From Thalassobacillus sp. CUG 92003 (GTDB taxonomy: Bacteria > Bacillota > Bacilli > Bacillales > Halobacillaceae), in assembly GCF_013618635.1 (NCBI RefSeq), contig NZ_JABLSJ010000002.1, forward strand, positions 186,001 to 250,000: 64,000 nucleotides of DNA, read 5' to 3'. The position numbers were made by a program, and so were the translations under genes. This document shows, piece after piece, positions 1 through 8,382 of the stretch (position 1 is its first letter; the number at the start of each line of letters is the position of its first letter). The notes beneath the pieces are model-generated. The model made no database searches. It was not told the origin of the DNA and was given only the letters and a program-made list of their open reading frames with translations.

Positions 1-651
1 TTCGATACAATTCCGGCTATGCTGACGCCTGTCATTCTGATCGGCGGAATCATCACAGGCATTTTTACAGCGACAGAAGCCGCTGCTTTCGCTTCATTAT
101 ATACTGTATTCGTCGCCATGTTTTTCTATAAAACATTGAAACTGAAAGACATACCGAATATATTGGTCGATACGCTGACGCTAAGTTCGTTGTCATTGTT
201 TGCTTTAGCGGCGGCAAATGCTCTGGGAGAGTTAATGAGTTATTACCAGCTCTCCACATGGGCAGAACAATTCTTTGCCAATAATATCGATAGCAGATGG
301 GTCTTCATCTTGATCATCATCGCTTTCTTCCTGTTCGTCGGAACATTCATGGATGCGATTCCTGCTATGATTCTCTTTATCCCTGTCATCTTGCCAGTTG
401 CGATGACATTCGATGTAAGCCCGATCCTGCTCGGCATCATTACCGTCATGACCCTTGCGGTAGGGCTGGTGACGCCGCCGTATGGATTGTGCTTGCTGCT
501 TGCTGCCAAAATCGGACGCTTATCGATAGAACGATCGTTTGGGGCGGTGCTCCCTTATATTGCTGTGATCATCGTCGTGTTATTTGCGGTCGCATTCTTC
601 CCGCAGCTGGCTTTCTACCTGCCTGAAAAAATTAATCCGAACCTGTTTTAG
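1..651 (+). CDS. TRAP transporter large permease (DctM-type), C-terminal part
   Basis: The gene is cut by the left edge; the reading frame is open from base 1 and gives 216 residues. The product is the large membrane subunit of a tripartite ATP-independent periplasmic (TRAP) transporter, which imports organic acids with a sodium gradient. The fragment has at least five hydrophobic segments and ends with the DctM-type region around VGLVTPPYGLCL, where the TPP-x-G turn is family typical. The small permease and the binding protein would lie upstream, outside the window. The substrate cannot be read from this part. A hairpin terminator follows directly. Confidence 0.9.
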   Translation, partial: FDTIPAMLTPVILIGGIITGIFTATEAAAFASLYTVFVAMFFYKTLKLKDIPNILVDTLTLSSLSLFALAAANALGELMSYYQLSTWAEQFFANNIDSRWVFILIIIAFFLFVGTFMDAIPAMILFIPVILPVAMTFDVSPILLGIITVMTLAVGLVTPPYGLCLLLAAKIGRLSIERSFGAVLPYIAVIIVVLFAVAFFPQLAFYLPEKINPNLF

Positions 652-665
652 CGCAGGACCTGACA

Positions 666-698
666 CCCTTGCTCCTTTATTGGATGCGAGGGTTTTTT
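666..698 (+). terminator. Rho-independent terminator after the TRAP operon
   Basis: CCCTTGC and GCGAGGG (with one G-T pair) form a 7-bp stem followed by six T. It lies 15 bases after the permease stop codon. Confidence 0.75.
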
Positions 699-702
699 AT
701 GT

Positions 703-855
703 TCAGGCTGAATGATCATCTTTCAAAGACTTCTTTAACTCTTCGATAAATCGTTTAACTTCCTTACCACGATAGCCTTCGCCTTTTGATTGAAACGTTT
801 TCAAAATTTTTTCTAATTGATGGGGATCAATTTTAATTCGGTCATTTTCCTTCAA
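703..855 (-). CDS. Small charged hypothetical protein (50 aa)
   Basis: I do not recognise this protein. A strong ribosome binding site (GAGGAGGTG) sits 6 bases before a TTG codon at 855-853, so I take TTG as the start rather than the ATG 39 bases upstream. The product is rich in Lys, Glu and Asp, has no membrane segment or cysteine, and looks helical (KEVKRFIEELKKSLKDD near the end). It is transcribed against both neighbours. The good SD sequence is the main reason to believe it is real. Confidence 0.55.
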   Translation of the reverse strand: MKENDRIKIDPHQLEKILKTFQSKGEGYRGKEVKRFIEELKKSLKDDHSA

Positions 856-991
856 AAAAAGCACCTCCTCGTAACCTGAATTCTCACTATGCATCCATTA
901 TGAGTGCAAATCTGCGATTAATCGTGCAAATCAAAGCAATTACCTGATAATAGGTGTGCAAGCACCATGTTTCGACTTCATAAGACGTTGC

Positions 992-1029
992 GTTCTTTAT
1001 TAAGATATTATAAGTTCTTTATAAAGAAC
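992..1029. promoter_or_regulatory. SinR-like operator boxes upstream of the ydaL-like gene
   Basis: GTTCTTT occurs at 992-998 and again at 1014-1020, where it forms a perfect 16-bp palindrome GTTCTTTATAAAGAAC (1014-1029). The known SinR operator core in B. subtilis is GTTCTYT. The same motif recurs upstream of the TapA-like gene at 5514-5750. Binding by a SinR homologue is inference; no sinR gene is in the window. Confidence 0.6.
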
Positions 1030-1067
1030 AAAGGTGTTGGGTTGATTTCAAGCGAGGAGGGAGCAAA

Positions 1068-2819
1068 GTGAAGAATCGTCATGTTAGAAAGGCGTTGCTG
1101 CTGGTATGGGCGAGTCTGTTACTTATGACTATCGGGTACCCTTCGTACGTTCAAGCGAACGAGCCTTCAAAATCGAAAGAAAAAGTGCTTGTGGTGTTTC
1201 CTTCAAAGGATGGGGAATTGAGCGATCGCCAACGTATGCTGGATATGCTGATCGGCCACTTCACAACGGATATTACGTATAAACCGACAGATGATGTAAA
1301 GGAAGAAGATTTAGCGAATGCCACGCACGTTTTTTATGATGGGCATCGCAATGAACAAATACCTGAAGAATTTCGCGCTATGCTCGCATCTTATCCGGGT
1401 ACGTTTGTAGCCATCGGCGATAACGTCCCCAAGCTGGGTGAGCGGATGTCCTTTATTGAATATTTATGCGAAGAAACGATGACGAACATTTGGTTTCATG
1501 AAGATCCGGACAAGCAGTTGAAGCTGGAATCGGAAAGTTTGTGGTTTGCCCATGGCACCGGGGACACTGAAATTCTCATTCAAGCGGAAAACGAAAAACG
1601 AAAATTTCCGCTCATGATCCAAAATGACAACACGTTTTACTTTGGGGCCTTCAGTATTGAAGCACCCGTTTCCACCATTTTAGCGGAAGGACTGCACGCT
1701 GTGTTTGATGCTGGCGATCACGATACGTCACATCCTGGCTATATACGGCTCGAGGACGTTCATCCGCTTGTCGAGCCTGACAAAGTGAAGGCCATCGCAG
1801 ACGTCCTCAAAGAGCGGCAGATTCCTTATATGGTAGCTGTTGTGCCGGTTTATACAAACCCTGAAACAGGAGAAGAGCATCATCTATCAGACTCGCCCGA
1901 GTTGTTGAAAACCTTGAAATACATGCAAAACAATGGCGGCAGTATGGTTCTCCATGGGTACACCCATCAATTTCGCCAAAGCGAAACAGGGGAAGGGTTC
2001 GAATTTTGGGATGTTGAGCATGATATGCCGATTTATCATGGGCCGGACGAAACCGTTGAAACGAAAACAATCGATGATTTTGACAGCCCAAAAGCCTATG
2101 AACAACATGTCAGCGAGCAGCTTGATTATGAACGATCGTATATCGAAGGAAAAGTGACCAAAGGCGTTCAGGAGCTGACGAACTATGGCTTGCATCCGTT
2201 AGCATTTGAAGCGCCGCACTATACGATGTCACAAAATGGCTATGATGTGCTGTCGGATTATTTCTCCACCTATGTCGGTCAGCTGCAACTGAGTGATCAG
2301 CACTGGGGTGATATGGCGGCGCCTCCTTACCTTTCGTCACCAACGTTTCTTAACGGCATGAAACTTCTCCCGGAAACAATGGGCTACGTTCAGCCAGGGG
2401 AAAACCGGGCCATTGAACGTATGATGGAGAAAGCACAGGAACATCAGCTGGTGCGTGATGGGGTCGTGGCCGGCTTCTATCATCCTTACCTCGGAGTTGA
2501 TCGTTTCATTGAATTACTGGATCACATGGAGCAGATACCGGGCATTGAATGGATTGATTTAAAAGAAACCAACAGTACGGTTAAAGCGGAACATGTTGAA
2601 ATCAAGGCTGAAAACGGAAAGATCAATGCAAATGTTAACCAGTGGAAGCTGATGGCGACTTCTCTGGATTTTGCGTTCTATCATATTAAAGAATGGGTTA
2701 ATAAAACGACGTGGGGCATAGCAGGAATTGGTTCAACAGCCGTCATGGTGTTTGTATTTTCAACCTTCTATACACGAAACCGCAGATTGAAACTGGAACG
2801 GAGGGATGACGTTGGCTGA
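1068..2819 (+). CDS. YdaL-like DUF2334 protein, polysaccharide deacetylase-type fold
   Basis: A 583-residue exported protein that starts with GTG after GAGGAGGGAGC. It has a signal peptide (about residues 8-30), a central DUF2334 domain related to polysaccharide deacetylases, and one C-terminal membrane segment (about 550-572) followed by a basic tail. Family landmarks are the acidic pair in YIRLEDVHPL, the histidines in VLHGYTHQ, and APHY and FYHPYLG. In B. subtilis the homologue YdaL belongs to the ydaJKLMN exopolysaccharide operon controlled by cyclic-di-GMP. Here it is followed, with overlap, by a YdaM-like synthase and a YdaJ-like hydrolase. Likely role: modification of a nascent surface polysaccharide. 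Enzymatic activity is inferred from the fold only. Confidence 0.85.
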   Translation: MKNRHVRKALLLVWASLLLMTIGYPSYVQANEPSKSKEKVLVVFPSKDGELSDRQRMLDMLIGHFTTDITYKPTDDVKEEDLANATHVFYDGHRNEQIPEEFRAMLASYPGTFVAIGDNVPKLGERMSFIEYLCEETMTNIWFHEDPDKQLKLESESLWFAHGTGDTEILIQAENEKRKFPLMIQNDNTFYFGAFSIEAPVSTILAEGLHAVFDAGDHDTSHPGYIRLEDVHPLVEPDKVKAIADVLKERQIPYMVAVVPVYTNPETGEEHHLSDSPELLKTLKYMQNNGGSMVLHGYTHQFRQSETGEGFEFWDVEHDMPIYHGPDETVETKTIDDFDSPKAYEQHVSEQLDYERSYIEGKVTKGVQELTNYGLHPLAFEAPHYTMSQNGYDVLSDYFSTYVGQLQLSDQHWGDMAAPPYLSSPTFLNGMKLLPETMGYVQPGENRAIERMMEKAQEHQLVRDGVVAGFYHPYLGVDRFIELLDHMEQIPGIEWIDLKETNSTVKAEHVEIKAENGKINANVNQWKLMATSLDFAFYHIKEWVNKTTWGIAGIGSTAVMVFVFSTFYTRNRRLKLERRDDVG

Positions 2820-4089
2820 TTTGTTTCTGTATATGGCTCTTTTTCTCATTTGGTTTATGCTGTTTTATCATATGTTTCTCATGCAAGGGGGTTACCTCCA
2901 TGCCATGAGATATGAAAAAGTGGCCGATTTTTGGAAGCAGAAACCAGGAGACTTACCCACGCTTAGTGTATTGATTCCAGCTCATAATGAAGAAATGGTC
3001 ATTGCTGAAACGTTGGAGGCCCTGATTAATCAAAACTATCCGAAGCACCTGCTCGAAGTCATCGTGGTTAATGATAATTCCAGCGACCAGACGGCTGAAA
3101 TCGTTGAGGCGTACGCAAATTTTTATCCATTTATTAAAGTTGTTCATACGAGGCCGCCCAATGCAGGTAAAGGGAAATCCGGCGCGCTTAATCGAGGGTT
3201 GAAGGAAGCTACTGGAGAGATTGTGGCTGTCTATGATGCCGATAACACACCTGAGCCTGAAGCTCTCCAGTATTTAGCTATCGGTTTGCTGAATGACCCG
3301 AAAGCTGGCGCTGTGGTAGGGCGTTTCAGAGTGATGAATGCCAGCAAAAACCTGCTGACCCAGCTGATCAATATCGAAACGATTACATTCCAATGGCTGG
3401 CCCAGGCAGGTCGCTGGTTCTGGTTTCGTATGACGACCATTCCCGGTACAAACTTTGCCATCCGGCGTAGCATTTTAGGTCGCTTAGGCGGCTGGGACGA
3501 AAAAGCGTTATCCGAAGATACCGAACTCAGCTTCCGAGTTTATAATCTGGGTTACCACATTCGCTTTTTCCCATCGGCTGTGACCTGGGAGCAGGAACCC
3601 GAAACCTGGAAAGTGTGGTGGCGGCAACGCACACGTTGGGCCCGGGGGAACGAGTACGTCATTTTCAAATACGTGTTTGGATTTTTTAAACTGAAGAACA
3701 AAAAGGTTGCCCTCGACCTGTTCTATTTTCTCTTCACTTATGTACTGTTCTTTGGCGGCGTTCTCGTGTCTCATCTGATATTTGGACTGAATTTGTTTTA
3801 CGATTTGAATCTATCAATCGGTATGGTGTCTTACATTCTGCTTGTCGTCGGCTTTTTGTTGTTCGTTACGGAGATTACGCTGGCATTGAGTCTCGAGTAC
3901 GGTCAGTTGACCTTGAAAAATGTGCTCGTCGTGCTGCTCATGTATTTCACCTATTCCCAGTTGTGGCTGGTTCTCGTTGTGTATGCAAGTTTCCTGGAAA
4001 TCAAACGCCTGATGTTCAAGCAGGAGGTGACCTGGTACAAGACGCAGCGGTTCAAGCAGGAAACAGCCAAAGAAGATCGTTCTGCTTAA
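2812..4089 (+). CDS. YdaM-like processive family 2 glycosyltransferase
   Basis: A membrane glycosyltransferase of about 425 residues. The annealing-like CGGAGGG lies only one base before the ATG at 2806, so the TTG at 2812 (seven bases downstream of the SD) is the more likely start; either way it overlaps the end of the ydaL-like gene. It shows an N-terminal membrane helix, the nucleotide-sugar motif VNDNSSD, the metal site YDADN, the catalytic-base region SEDTELSF, the QRTRWARG form of the processive Q-x-x-RW motif, and three to four C-terminal membrane helices. This layout is shared with cellulose, poly-N-acetylglucosamine and hyaluronan synthases. It probably polymerises and exports an exopolysaccharide; the sugar is unknown. 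Confidence 0.88.
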   Translation: MADLFLYMALFLIWFMLFYHMFLMQGGYLHAMRYEKVADFWKQKPGDLPTLSVLIPAHNEEMVIAETLEALINQNYPKHLLEVIVVNDNSSDQTAEIVEAYANFYPFIKVVHTRPPNAGKGKSGALNRGLKEATGEIVAVYDADNTPEPEALQYLAIGLLNDPKAGAVVGRFRVMNASKNLLTQLINIETITFQWLAQAGRWFWFRMTTIPGTNFAIRRSILGRLGGWDEKALSEDTELSFRVYNLGYHIRFFPSAVTWEQEPETWKVWWRQRTRWARGNEYVIFKYVFGFFKLKNKKVALDLFYFLFTYVLFFGGVLVSHLIFGLNLFYDLNLSIGMVSYILLVVGFLLFVTEITLALSLEYGQLTLKNVLVVLLMYFTYSQLWLVLVVYASFLEIKRLMFKQEVTWYKTQRFKQETAKEDRSA

Positions 4090-4128
4090 AGACGAGCATC
4101 ATGCTCGAGAGACATGAGGTGGTAAACC

Positions 4129-5283
4129 ATGAGGCGTCGAACCAGGCGATCATTTAACGGAAGGGGGGTCATGCTGCTTGTGATATTGATCAGTTTCAGT
4201 GCGTTACTTGCCATTTTCTCTCGTGTGGAGGGTGAACGGACTCCTCAGGCTCGATTTATTACCGAAGGATTTATTGAAAAATGGCTGCGTAATGAAAACG
4301 GAACCCTGGTCACTTATATTCGCACCGACCAGCAAGTCGATGAGGATCTCGTCCAGGGCAGGGAAGCACTGGCCGAAACACTCGGGCTTTGGATGGAATA
4401 TGCCCTCCTGAAAGATGATACCGACATGTTTGCAGACGCCTATACGTTGTTGAATCGGCATTTTCTCGAATACGATGGATTCGTATATTGGAAACTCACC
4501 GCAAAGGGTCATAGCGACGTGACGAGCAACGCCCTGATCGATGACCTGCGCATCATCCATGCGCTATTTCAAGCAAGCGACCGCTGGCATAATGAAACAT
4601 TTGCAGAAACAGCCCGTAAGATCAGTGACTATCTCGCTGAGTACAATCAAACGAATCACGCCTTGACCGATTTTTATGAACGAGAGGACGGCTACAACAG
4701 TGATGTCCTCACACTGTCTTATATTGACCCGCAAGCCCTGCATGCTATGGTCGAGCATGATGTCTTAGGCGAGTCGACGCAAACCACCATGCTTTCCATA
4801 TTACGTCACGCCCCGCTGGAAAATGATTTTTATCCCAAATCTTATAACGTTAAAACGAAACGGTACCATTACAATGACGACGTCAACATGATCGATCAAG
4901 CATTGACAGGTCTGCAAACGGCGCGCGCCGGTCATAAAGCAGAGCCGCTATTAGCGTTTGTGAAACAGGAAATGGATCGACGCGGGCTTGTTTACGGAAA
5001 ATACAATCGTTCCACGCGTATGCCAGCAGTCGAATATGAATCGCCGGCCACCTACGCTTTCCTGGTGATGTTCTGTCTTGAAATCAACGAACATGAATTG
5101 GCCGAGCGAATTTATGAACGGATGATGGCATTTCGTCAAAATGATCCTCAGCATGACTACTATGGGGGTTTTTCTGTTGATGAACGCGGGGACACGCATA
5201 TTTTTGACAACCTGATGCCTTTACTTGCGGAACGTAAAATGGAGGACGGGGATAGAAGAAGTTGCGCAGATCGTTGGAATTAA
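4129..5283 (+). CDS. YdaJ-like membrane-anchored glycoside hydrolase
   Basis: A 384-residue protein with a basic N-terminus and one membrane anchor (about residues 14-33), then an extracellular alpha-helical domain. The helix-rich pattern (NALIDDLRIIHALFQASDRW and later repeats) resembles the alpha/alpha barrel of GH8-like enzymes and B. subtilis YdaJ. SD GAGGTGG precedes the ATG at 4129. It is the third gene of the ydaL-ydaM-like set, 39 bases after the synthase. Secreted hydrolases of this kind trim or release the polymer during synthesis, as BcsZ does for cellulose. Catalytic acids could not be assigned with certainty. No YdaN- or YdaK-like gene follows. Confidence 0.72.
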   Translation: MRRRTRRSFNGRGVMLLVILISFSALLAIFSRVEGERTPQARFITEGFIEKWLRNENGTLVTYIRTDQQVDEDLVQGREALAETLGLWMEYALLKDDTDMFADAYTLLNRHFLEYDGFVYWKLTAKGHSDVTSNALIDDLRIIHALFQASDRWHNETFAETARKISDYLAEYNQTNHALTDFYEREDGYNSDVLTLSYIDPQALHAMVEHDVLGESTQTTMLSILRHAPLENDFYPKSYNVKTKRYHYNDDVNMIDQALTGLQTARAGHKAEPLLAFVKQEMDRRGLVYGKYNRSTRMPAVEYESPATYAFLVMFCLEINEHELAERIYERMMAFRQNDPQHDYYGGFSVDERGDTHIFDNLMPLLAERKMEDGDRRSCADRWN

Positions 5284-5303
5284 AATACGTGAATCTATCG
5301 GAC

Positions 5304-5337
5304 GCTTTCACTCTGTAGGAGTGGGAGCTTTTTTTTT
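5304..5337 (+). terminator. Rho-independent terminator of the exopolysaccharide cluster
   Basis: GCTTTCACTC and GAGTGGGAGC pair along 10 positions (two G-T pairs) around a 5-base loop, followed by nine T. Confidence 0.85.
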
Positions 5338-5513
5338 GACTACACAATCGTTCGTTAAAAATGACACGTCTTTTTCTCAGGTATGCCTTTTTCAAATATC
5401 AATCTTGCATCAACGTGAATGCCGCTTAGTTCAAAGTCTCCATTCGGGGATATCACCAGCAAAATCCACTTTTACCAGCCTGACCCTCCGTTATGATGCC
5501 TTCAAGATTTATT
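5338..5513. other. Intergenic stretch without recognisable gene
   Basis: Between the terminator and the first SinR-like box I see no supported gene or RNA. Open frames here are short and lack ribosome binding sites. Confidence 0.5.
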
Positions 5514-5750
5514 GTTCGTTAAGAACTACTGGTATGACGCGGTTTTGTTTTTGTTCTTTTTTAGAAACAACGAAAATTTTATAAAAAATGAAATCGTAAG
5601 ATATTAGAAGATAATTGAAGAATAAAGAACATTATACGTTCTTTATAAAGAAAATAGAGCATTTTTGAAGGTTTGCATATGCCGCGCGGGATTATATACT
5701 CAGTTTAGTTAATTCTTAATAACGAACAAAAAACGAACGCAACAAAGAAC
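5514..5750. promoter_or_regulatory. Cluster of SinR-like boxes upstream of the TapA-like operon
   Basis: The boxes are GTTCGTTAAGAAC (5514-5526, one mismatch in the left arm), GTTCTTT (5553-5559), AAAGAAC (5624-5630), GTTCTTTATAAAGAAA (5638-5653) and AAAGAAC (5744-5750). They flank the promoter on both sides, an arrangement expected for a repressor. In B. subtilis SinR represses tapA-sipW-tasA through several GTTCTYT boxes. The regulator itself is not in this window. Confidence 0.62.
5672..5700 (+). promoter_or_regulatory. SigmaA-type promoter of the TapA-like/sipW/tasA operon
   Basis: TTTGCA at 5672-5677 and TATACT at 5695-5700 are 17 bases apart. SinR-like boxes lie just upstream and 44 bases downstream. 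Confidence 0.65.
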
Positions 5751-5804
5751 GATTGAAAGAGCTGAAAGGGGTGAGTTCCTCTGGAAAAACGGTCAGTTCG
5801 GATC

Positions 5805-7055
5805 ATGAGAGAAAATAGGTCGAAGAAGTTAGAAATGGCGAAGCAGCTAACATTAAGCGTCGCGATTAGTTCGCTCATTCTAGGCACCAGTTCTCAGTTG
5901 TTCGGCCAAACACTAGGTGAATTTAGTTCGGCTGATAGAACGAACAGTAAAATACAAATGTGTGAAGTTTTTCCGGGGTACATACACGTGCTGCTAGAAG
6001 ACCTAGAAAAAGATTTGGAAAAGTTCGAGAAAAAATTAAAGCAGCTTCCAGACTCAAACCTTCATTCGGGTGCTGATAAAAAATTTAAAGTGCCAAATAA
6101 ATTGAACACATTAGAAGCTGATGACCTTTCTGAACTTAGTGAAGAAATTGAGGGTCATATCACTTCGATAGAGAAGGAAAAAGATAGTTTAAGTGAGGAT
6201 CTCGATAAAGTTGCAGGCATTAAAGGTGACTTGGGAGTGATCGCTGACGATATATATCAATTGCTTGTGAAATTGGACCACTATACAGAAACTGCTAACT
6301 TAAATTGCGTGGAAGGTGATTACGAGAGTGTCAGCAATGAGTTAAAGAAATTATTTAATCATACAGACTTGAATCAAACGCAGATAACGCACTTATTCAA
6401 TTATTATAAATCGATTAAACAGCCAAACGGGCAAGGAAAGGCAACATCCTCTGCTGCTAATCCTAACATCACGCAGGACGTTCTCAATGGATTCTATGAT
6501 TCTATTGATAAACAGATTAAACCAATAAATAACCAAATAGAATCTGATATCGCGGATACTGAATCCGAAGTAACACGCTTGAATGATGAGCGTGATAAGA
6601 TCAAAGCGTTAATTAAACAGAAGAAGGCTGAAGAAGAAGAGAAAGCAGCTAAAGAAGAAGAACGGGAGAAGCAAAAACAGCAAGAGCAGCAAGAGAAAGA
6701 AAAAGAGCAAAAACAAAAGGATCAATCGAAACAAGAAAACGATGAACCAAAAGATGATGACACAAACGAAGTAGAGAAAGAGCAACAAGATAGTAAGGAA
6801 TCGAAGCCTGAAACAGACAACGAAGACGGGGATAAGTCTCAGGGAGAAGACAACAAGGACGATCAAAAAGATATGGAGGAAAAAGAGTCATCAGGTTCTG
6901 AGAAATCTAAAGCAAAAAAAGAAGATGAATCTAAAGACAAAAAAGAAGAAGTAAAAGCTTCGCAAAGCAGCGATGAATCATCGTCTGAATCATCAACTGA
7001 CAAAGAGAATGATGGTAATGAAAAGGATGAACAAGAAGCTGAGGATGAATCTTAA
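5805..7055 (+). CDS. Putative matrix-associated protein in the tapA position
   Basis: A 416-residue exported protein with no confident family match. The N-terminus has a hydrophobic stretch ending in GQTLGEFSSAD, which resembles the GGTFAYFND-type region cut by SipW. Two cysteines (in MCEVFPG and NLNCVEG), long predicted helices, and a tail from about residue 265 made almost only of Lys, Glu, Gln, Asp and Ser follow. B. subtilis TapA likewise has a SipW-processed signal, cysteines and an acidic/lysine tail, and its gene precedes sipW-tasA, as here. The only good SD (AAAGGGGTGAG, 5765-5775) lies about 30 bases before ATG 5805 but 5 bases before an in-frame CTG at 5781, so a rare CTG start is possible. 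Function as fibre anchor or assembly factor is inference. Confidence 0.65.
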   Translation: MRENRSKKLEMAKQLTLSVAISSLILGTSSQLFGQTLGEFSSADRTNSKIQMCEVFPGYIHVLLEDLEKDLEKFEKKLKQLPDSNLHSGADKKFKVPNKLNTLEADDLSELSEEIEGHITSIEKEKDSLSEDLDKVAGIKGDLGVIADDIYQLLVKLDHYTETANLNCVEGDYESVSNELKKLFNHTDLNQTQITHLFNYYKSIKQPNGQGKATSSAANPNITQDVLNGFYDSIDKQIKPINNQIESDIADTESEVTRLNDERDKIKALIKQKKAEEEEKAAKEEEREKQKQQEQQEKEKEQKQKDQSKQENDEPKDDDTNEVEKEQQDSKESKPETDNEDGDKSQGEDNKDDQKDMEEKESSGSEKSKAKKEDESKDKKEEVKASQSSDESSSESSTDKENDGNEKDEQEAEDES

Positions 7056-7078
7056 CTTTAAGTAAAGGAGTCAATCTT

Positions 7079-7639
7079 ATGAAAAAGTTTGTGAGTCATA
7101 CATTAACAATATTGCTCTATACGATATTAATATCCATGGTGGCCATCGTCGCCATTTCCAAAATATCTGGAGGCGAATCAACCTTCATGGGTTATCAGTT
7201 GAAAACGGTCCTCTCGGGATCAATGGAACCCACATTCCAAACGGGGTCCATAATCGCACTCGAACCAACCGACAACGGGAGCCAGTATAAGAAAGGTGAC
7301 ATCATCACTTTCCAAAAAGAACAAGATGTACTGGTCACCCACCGAATCACGGAAGTGAAGGGCAGCGGGGAGAATGTCAGTTATTTAACGAAAGGCGACA
7401 ACAACGATGGAGCAGACCTAGAACCGGTCCTTGCAGGTAACGTTGTCGGAGAATATACCGGGTTTACCATTCCTTATATAGGCTATGTCATGGATTTTGC
7501 GAATTCCAAACTCGGCTCATTATTGCTGTTAGTCGTCCCGGGGCTCTTGTTATTCGGGTATGGAGCGTTCTCCATCTGGCGGGAGATTTCCAGCATTGAA
7601 GAAAAGGATGAAGAGAAAGAATCCGCAAAAGCGCAATAG
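7079..7639 (+). CDS. sipW: Signal peptidase I, SipW (ER-type)
   Basis: A 186-residue membrane protease that removes signal peptides from matrix proteins. It has an N-terminal membrane helix, catalytic Ser48 in SGSMEP, and His88 in VTHRI where bacterial P-type enzymes would have lysine. It also has an aspartate-rich loop (KGDNNDGAD, 106-113) and a C-terminal membrane helix (about 145-167). The Ser-His-Asp pattern marks the ER type, as in B. subtilis SipW. It stands between the TapA-like gene (24-base gap) and the TasA-like gene, both of which carry matching signal sequences. Confidence 0.93.
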   Translation: MKKFVSHTLTILLYTILISMVAIVAISKISGGESTFMGYQLKTVLSGSMEPTFQTGSIIALEPTDNGSQYKKGDIITFQKEQDVLVTHRITEVKGSGENVSYLTKGDNNDGADLEPVLAGNVVGEYTGFTIPYIGYVMDFANSKLGSLLLLVVPGLLLFGYGAFSIWREISSIEEKDEEKESAKAQ

Positions 7640-7705
7640 TTTGTACTCTCTGTTTAGGCAGGGGTTCAATATAAAAAAATAAGAAAAACAAAGGGAGGAA
7701 ACAAA

Positions 7706-8299
7706 ATGGGTTTGAAAAAGAAATTAGGTTTAGGTGTCGCATCAGCAGCTTTGGGGTTATCTTTAGTCGGAGGAGGAACATTTGCATATTTTAACGATAC
7801 GGCAGACGCGAGTGGATCGTTTGCAGCAGGTACTCTAGATTTAACGGTTGATCCTACTCAAATTATTAGTGTAGACAATTTAAAGCCTGGGGACACAATG
7901 CTTCGTTCGTTTGAACTAGGGAATGGCGGGACTTTGGATATTTCTGAAATTACTCTAGACACAGATTATCAAGTTACTGGAGCAGGGAATAATAATGGCG
8001 ATGATTTTGGTGATCATATCCGTGTTAATTTCCTTGTGAATGCTGATAAAGTCGATGTTCCTATTTTCTCGACCACATTAGCAGAGCTAAAAGCGATGGA
8101 TCCAGACGTTATTGAAGGTAACATCTTTAGCCCATGGCTAGGTGAACGAGGCGGTAACCTTGCAGCGGGTACGACAGACCAGTTGTATGTTCAATACGAG
8201 TTCGTAGATAATGGGGAAGATCAAAACCATTTCCAAGGCGATTCCTTATCCCTTCAGTGGACGTTCAATGCTGAACAAGGCGAAGGCGAAGCAAGATAA
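7706..8299 (+). CDS. tasA: TasA/CalY-type biofilm fibre protein (camelysin family)
   Basis: A 197-residue exported protein preceded by GGGAGGAAAC. The N-terminus (basic residues, hydrophobic stretch, then GGGTFAYFNDTADASGSFAAG) is the hallmark of SipW substrates. The mature part is a jelly-roll of the TasA/camelysin family, with the LDLTVDP and LKPGDTMLRSFELGNGGTLD segments. TasA proteins polymerise into fibres of the biofilm matrix; CalY in B. cereus is also a surface adhesin. At 197 residues it is nearer CalY than TasA (261 residues in B. subtilis). The gene symbol is given by position and family; tasA versus calY cannot be decided. A terminator follows. Confidence 0.9.
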   Translation: MGLKKKLGLGVASAALGLSLVGGGTFAYFNDTADASGSFAAGTLDLTVDPTQIISVDNLKPGDTMLRSFELGNGGTLDISEITLDTDYQVTGAGNNNGDDFGDHIRVNFLVNADKVDVPIFSTTLAELKAMDPDVIEGNIFSPWLGERGGNLAAGTTDQLYVQYEFVDNGEDQNHFQGDSLSLQWTFNAEQGEGEAR

Positions 8300-8312
8300 C
8301 AAAACATAGATT

Positions 8313-8339
8313 AAAAGGTGGGGAACCCCCACCTTTTTT
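8313..8339 (+). terminator. Rho-independent terminator after tasA
   Basis: GGTGGGG and CCCCACC form a 7-bp stem with a 3-base loop, flanked by A and T runs (six T). Confidence 0.88.
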
Positions 8340-8382
8340 CATCACCATTTCCCATCAGGTAAGAAAGTAAAGGAGCATGCCT

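Noticed and set aside
6609..6891. Leu/Phe-rich open frames on the minus strand opposite the TapA-like gene
   Set aside because: They are the mirror image of the Lys/Glu-rich tail codons, have no ribosome binding site and are not genes.
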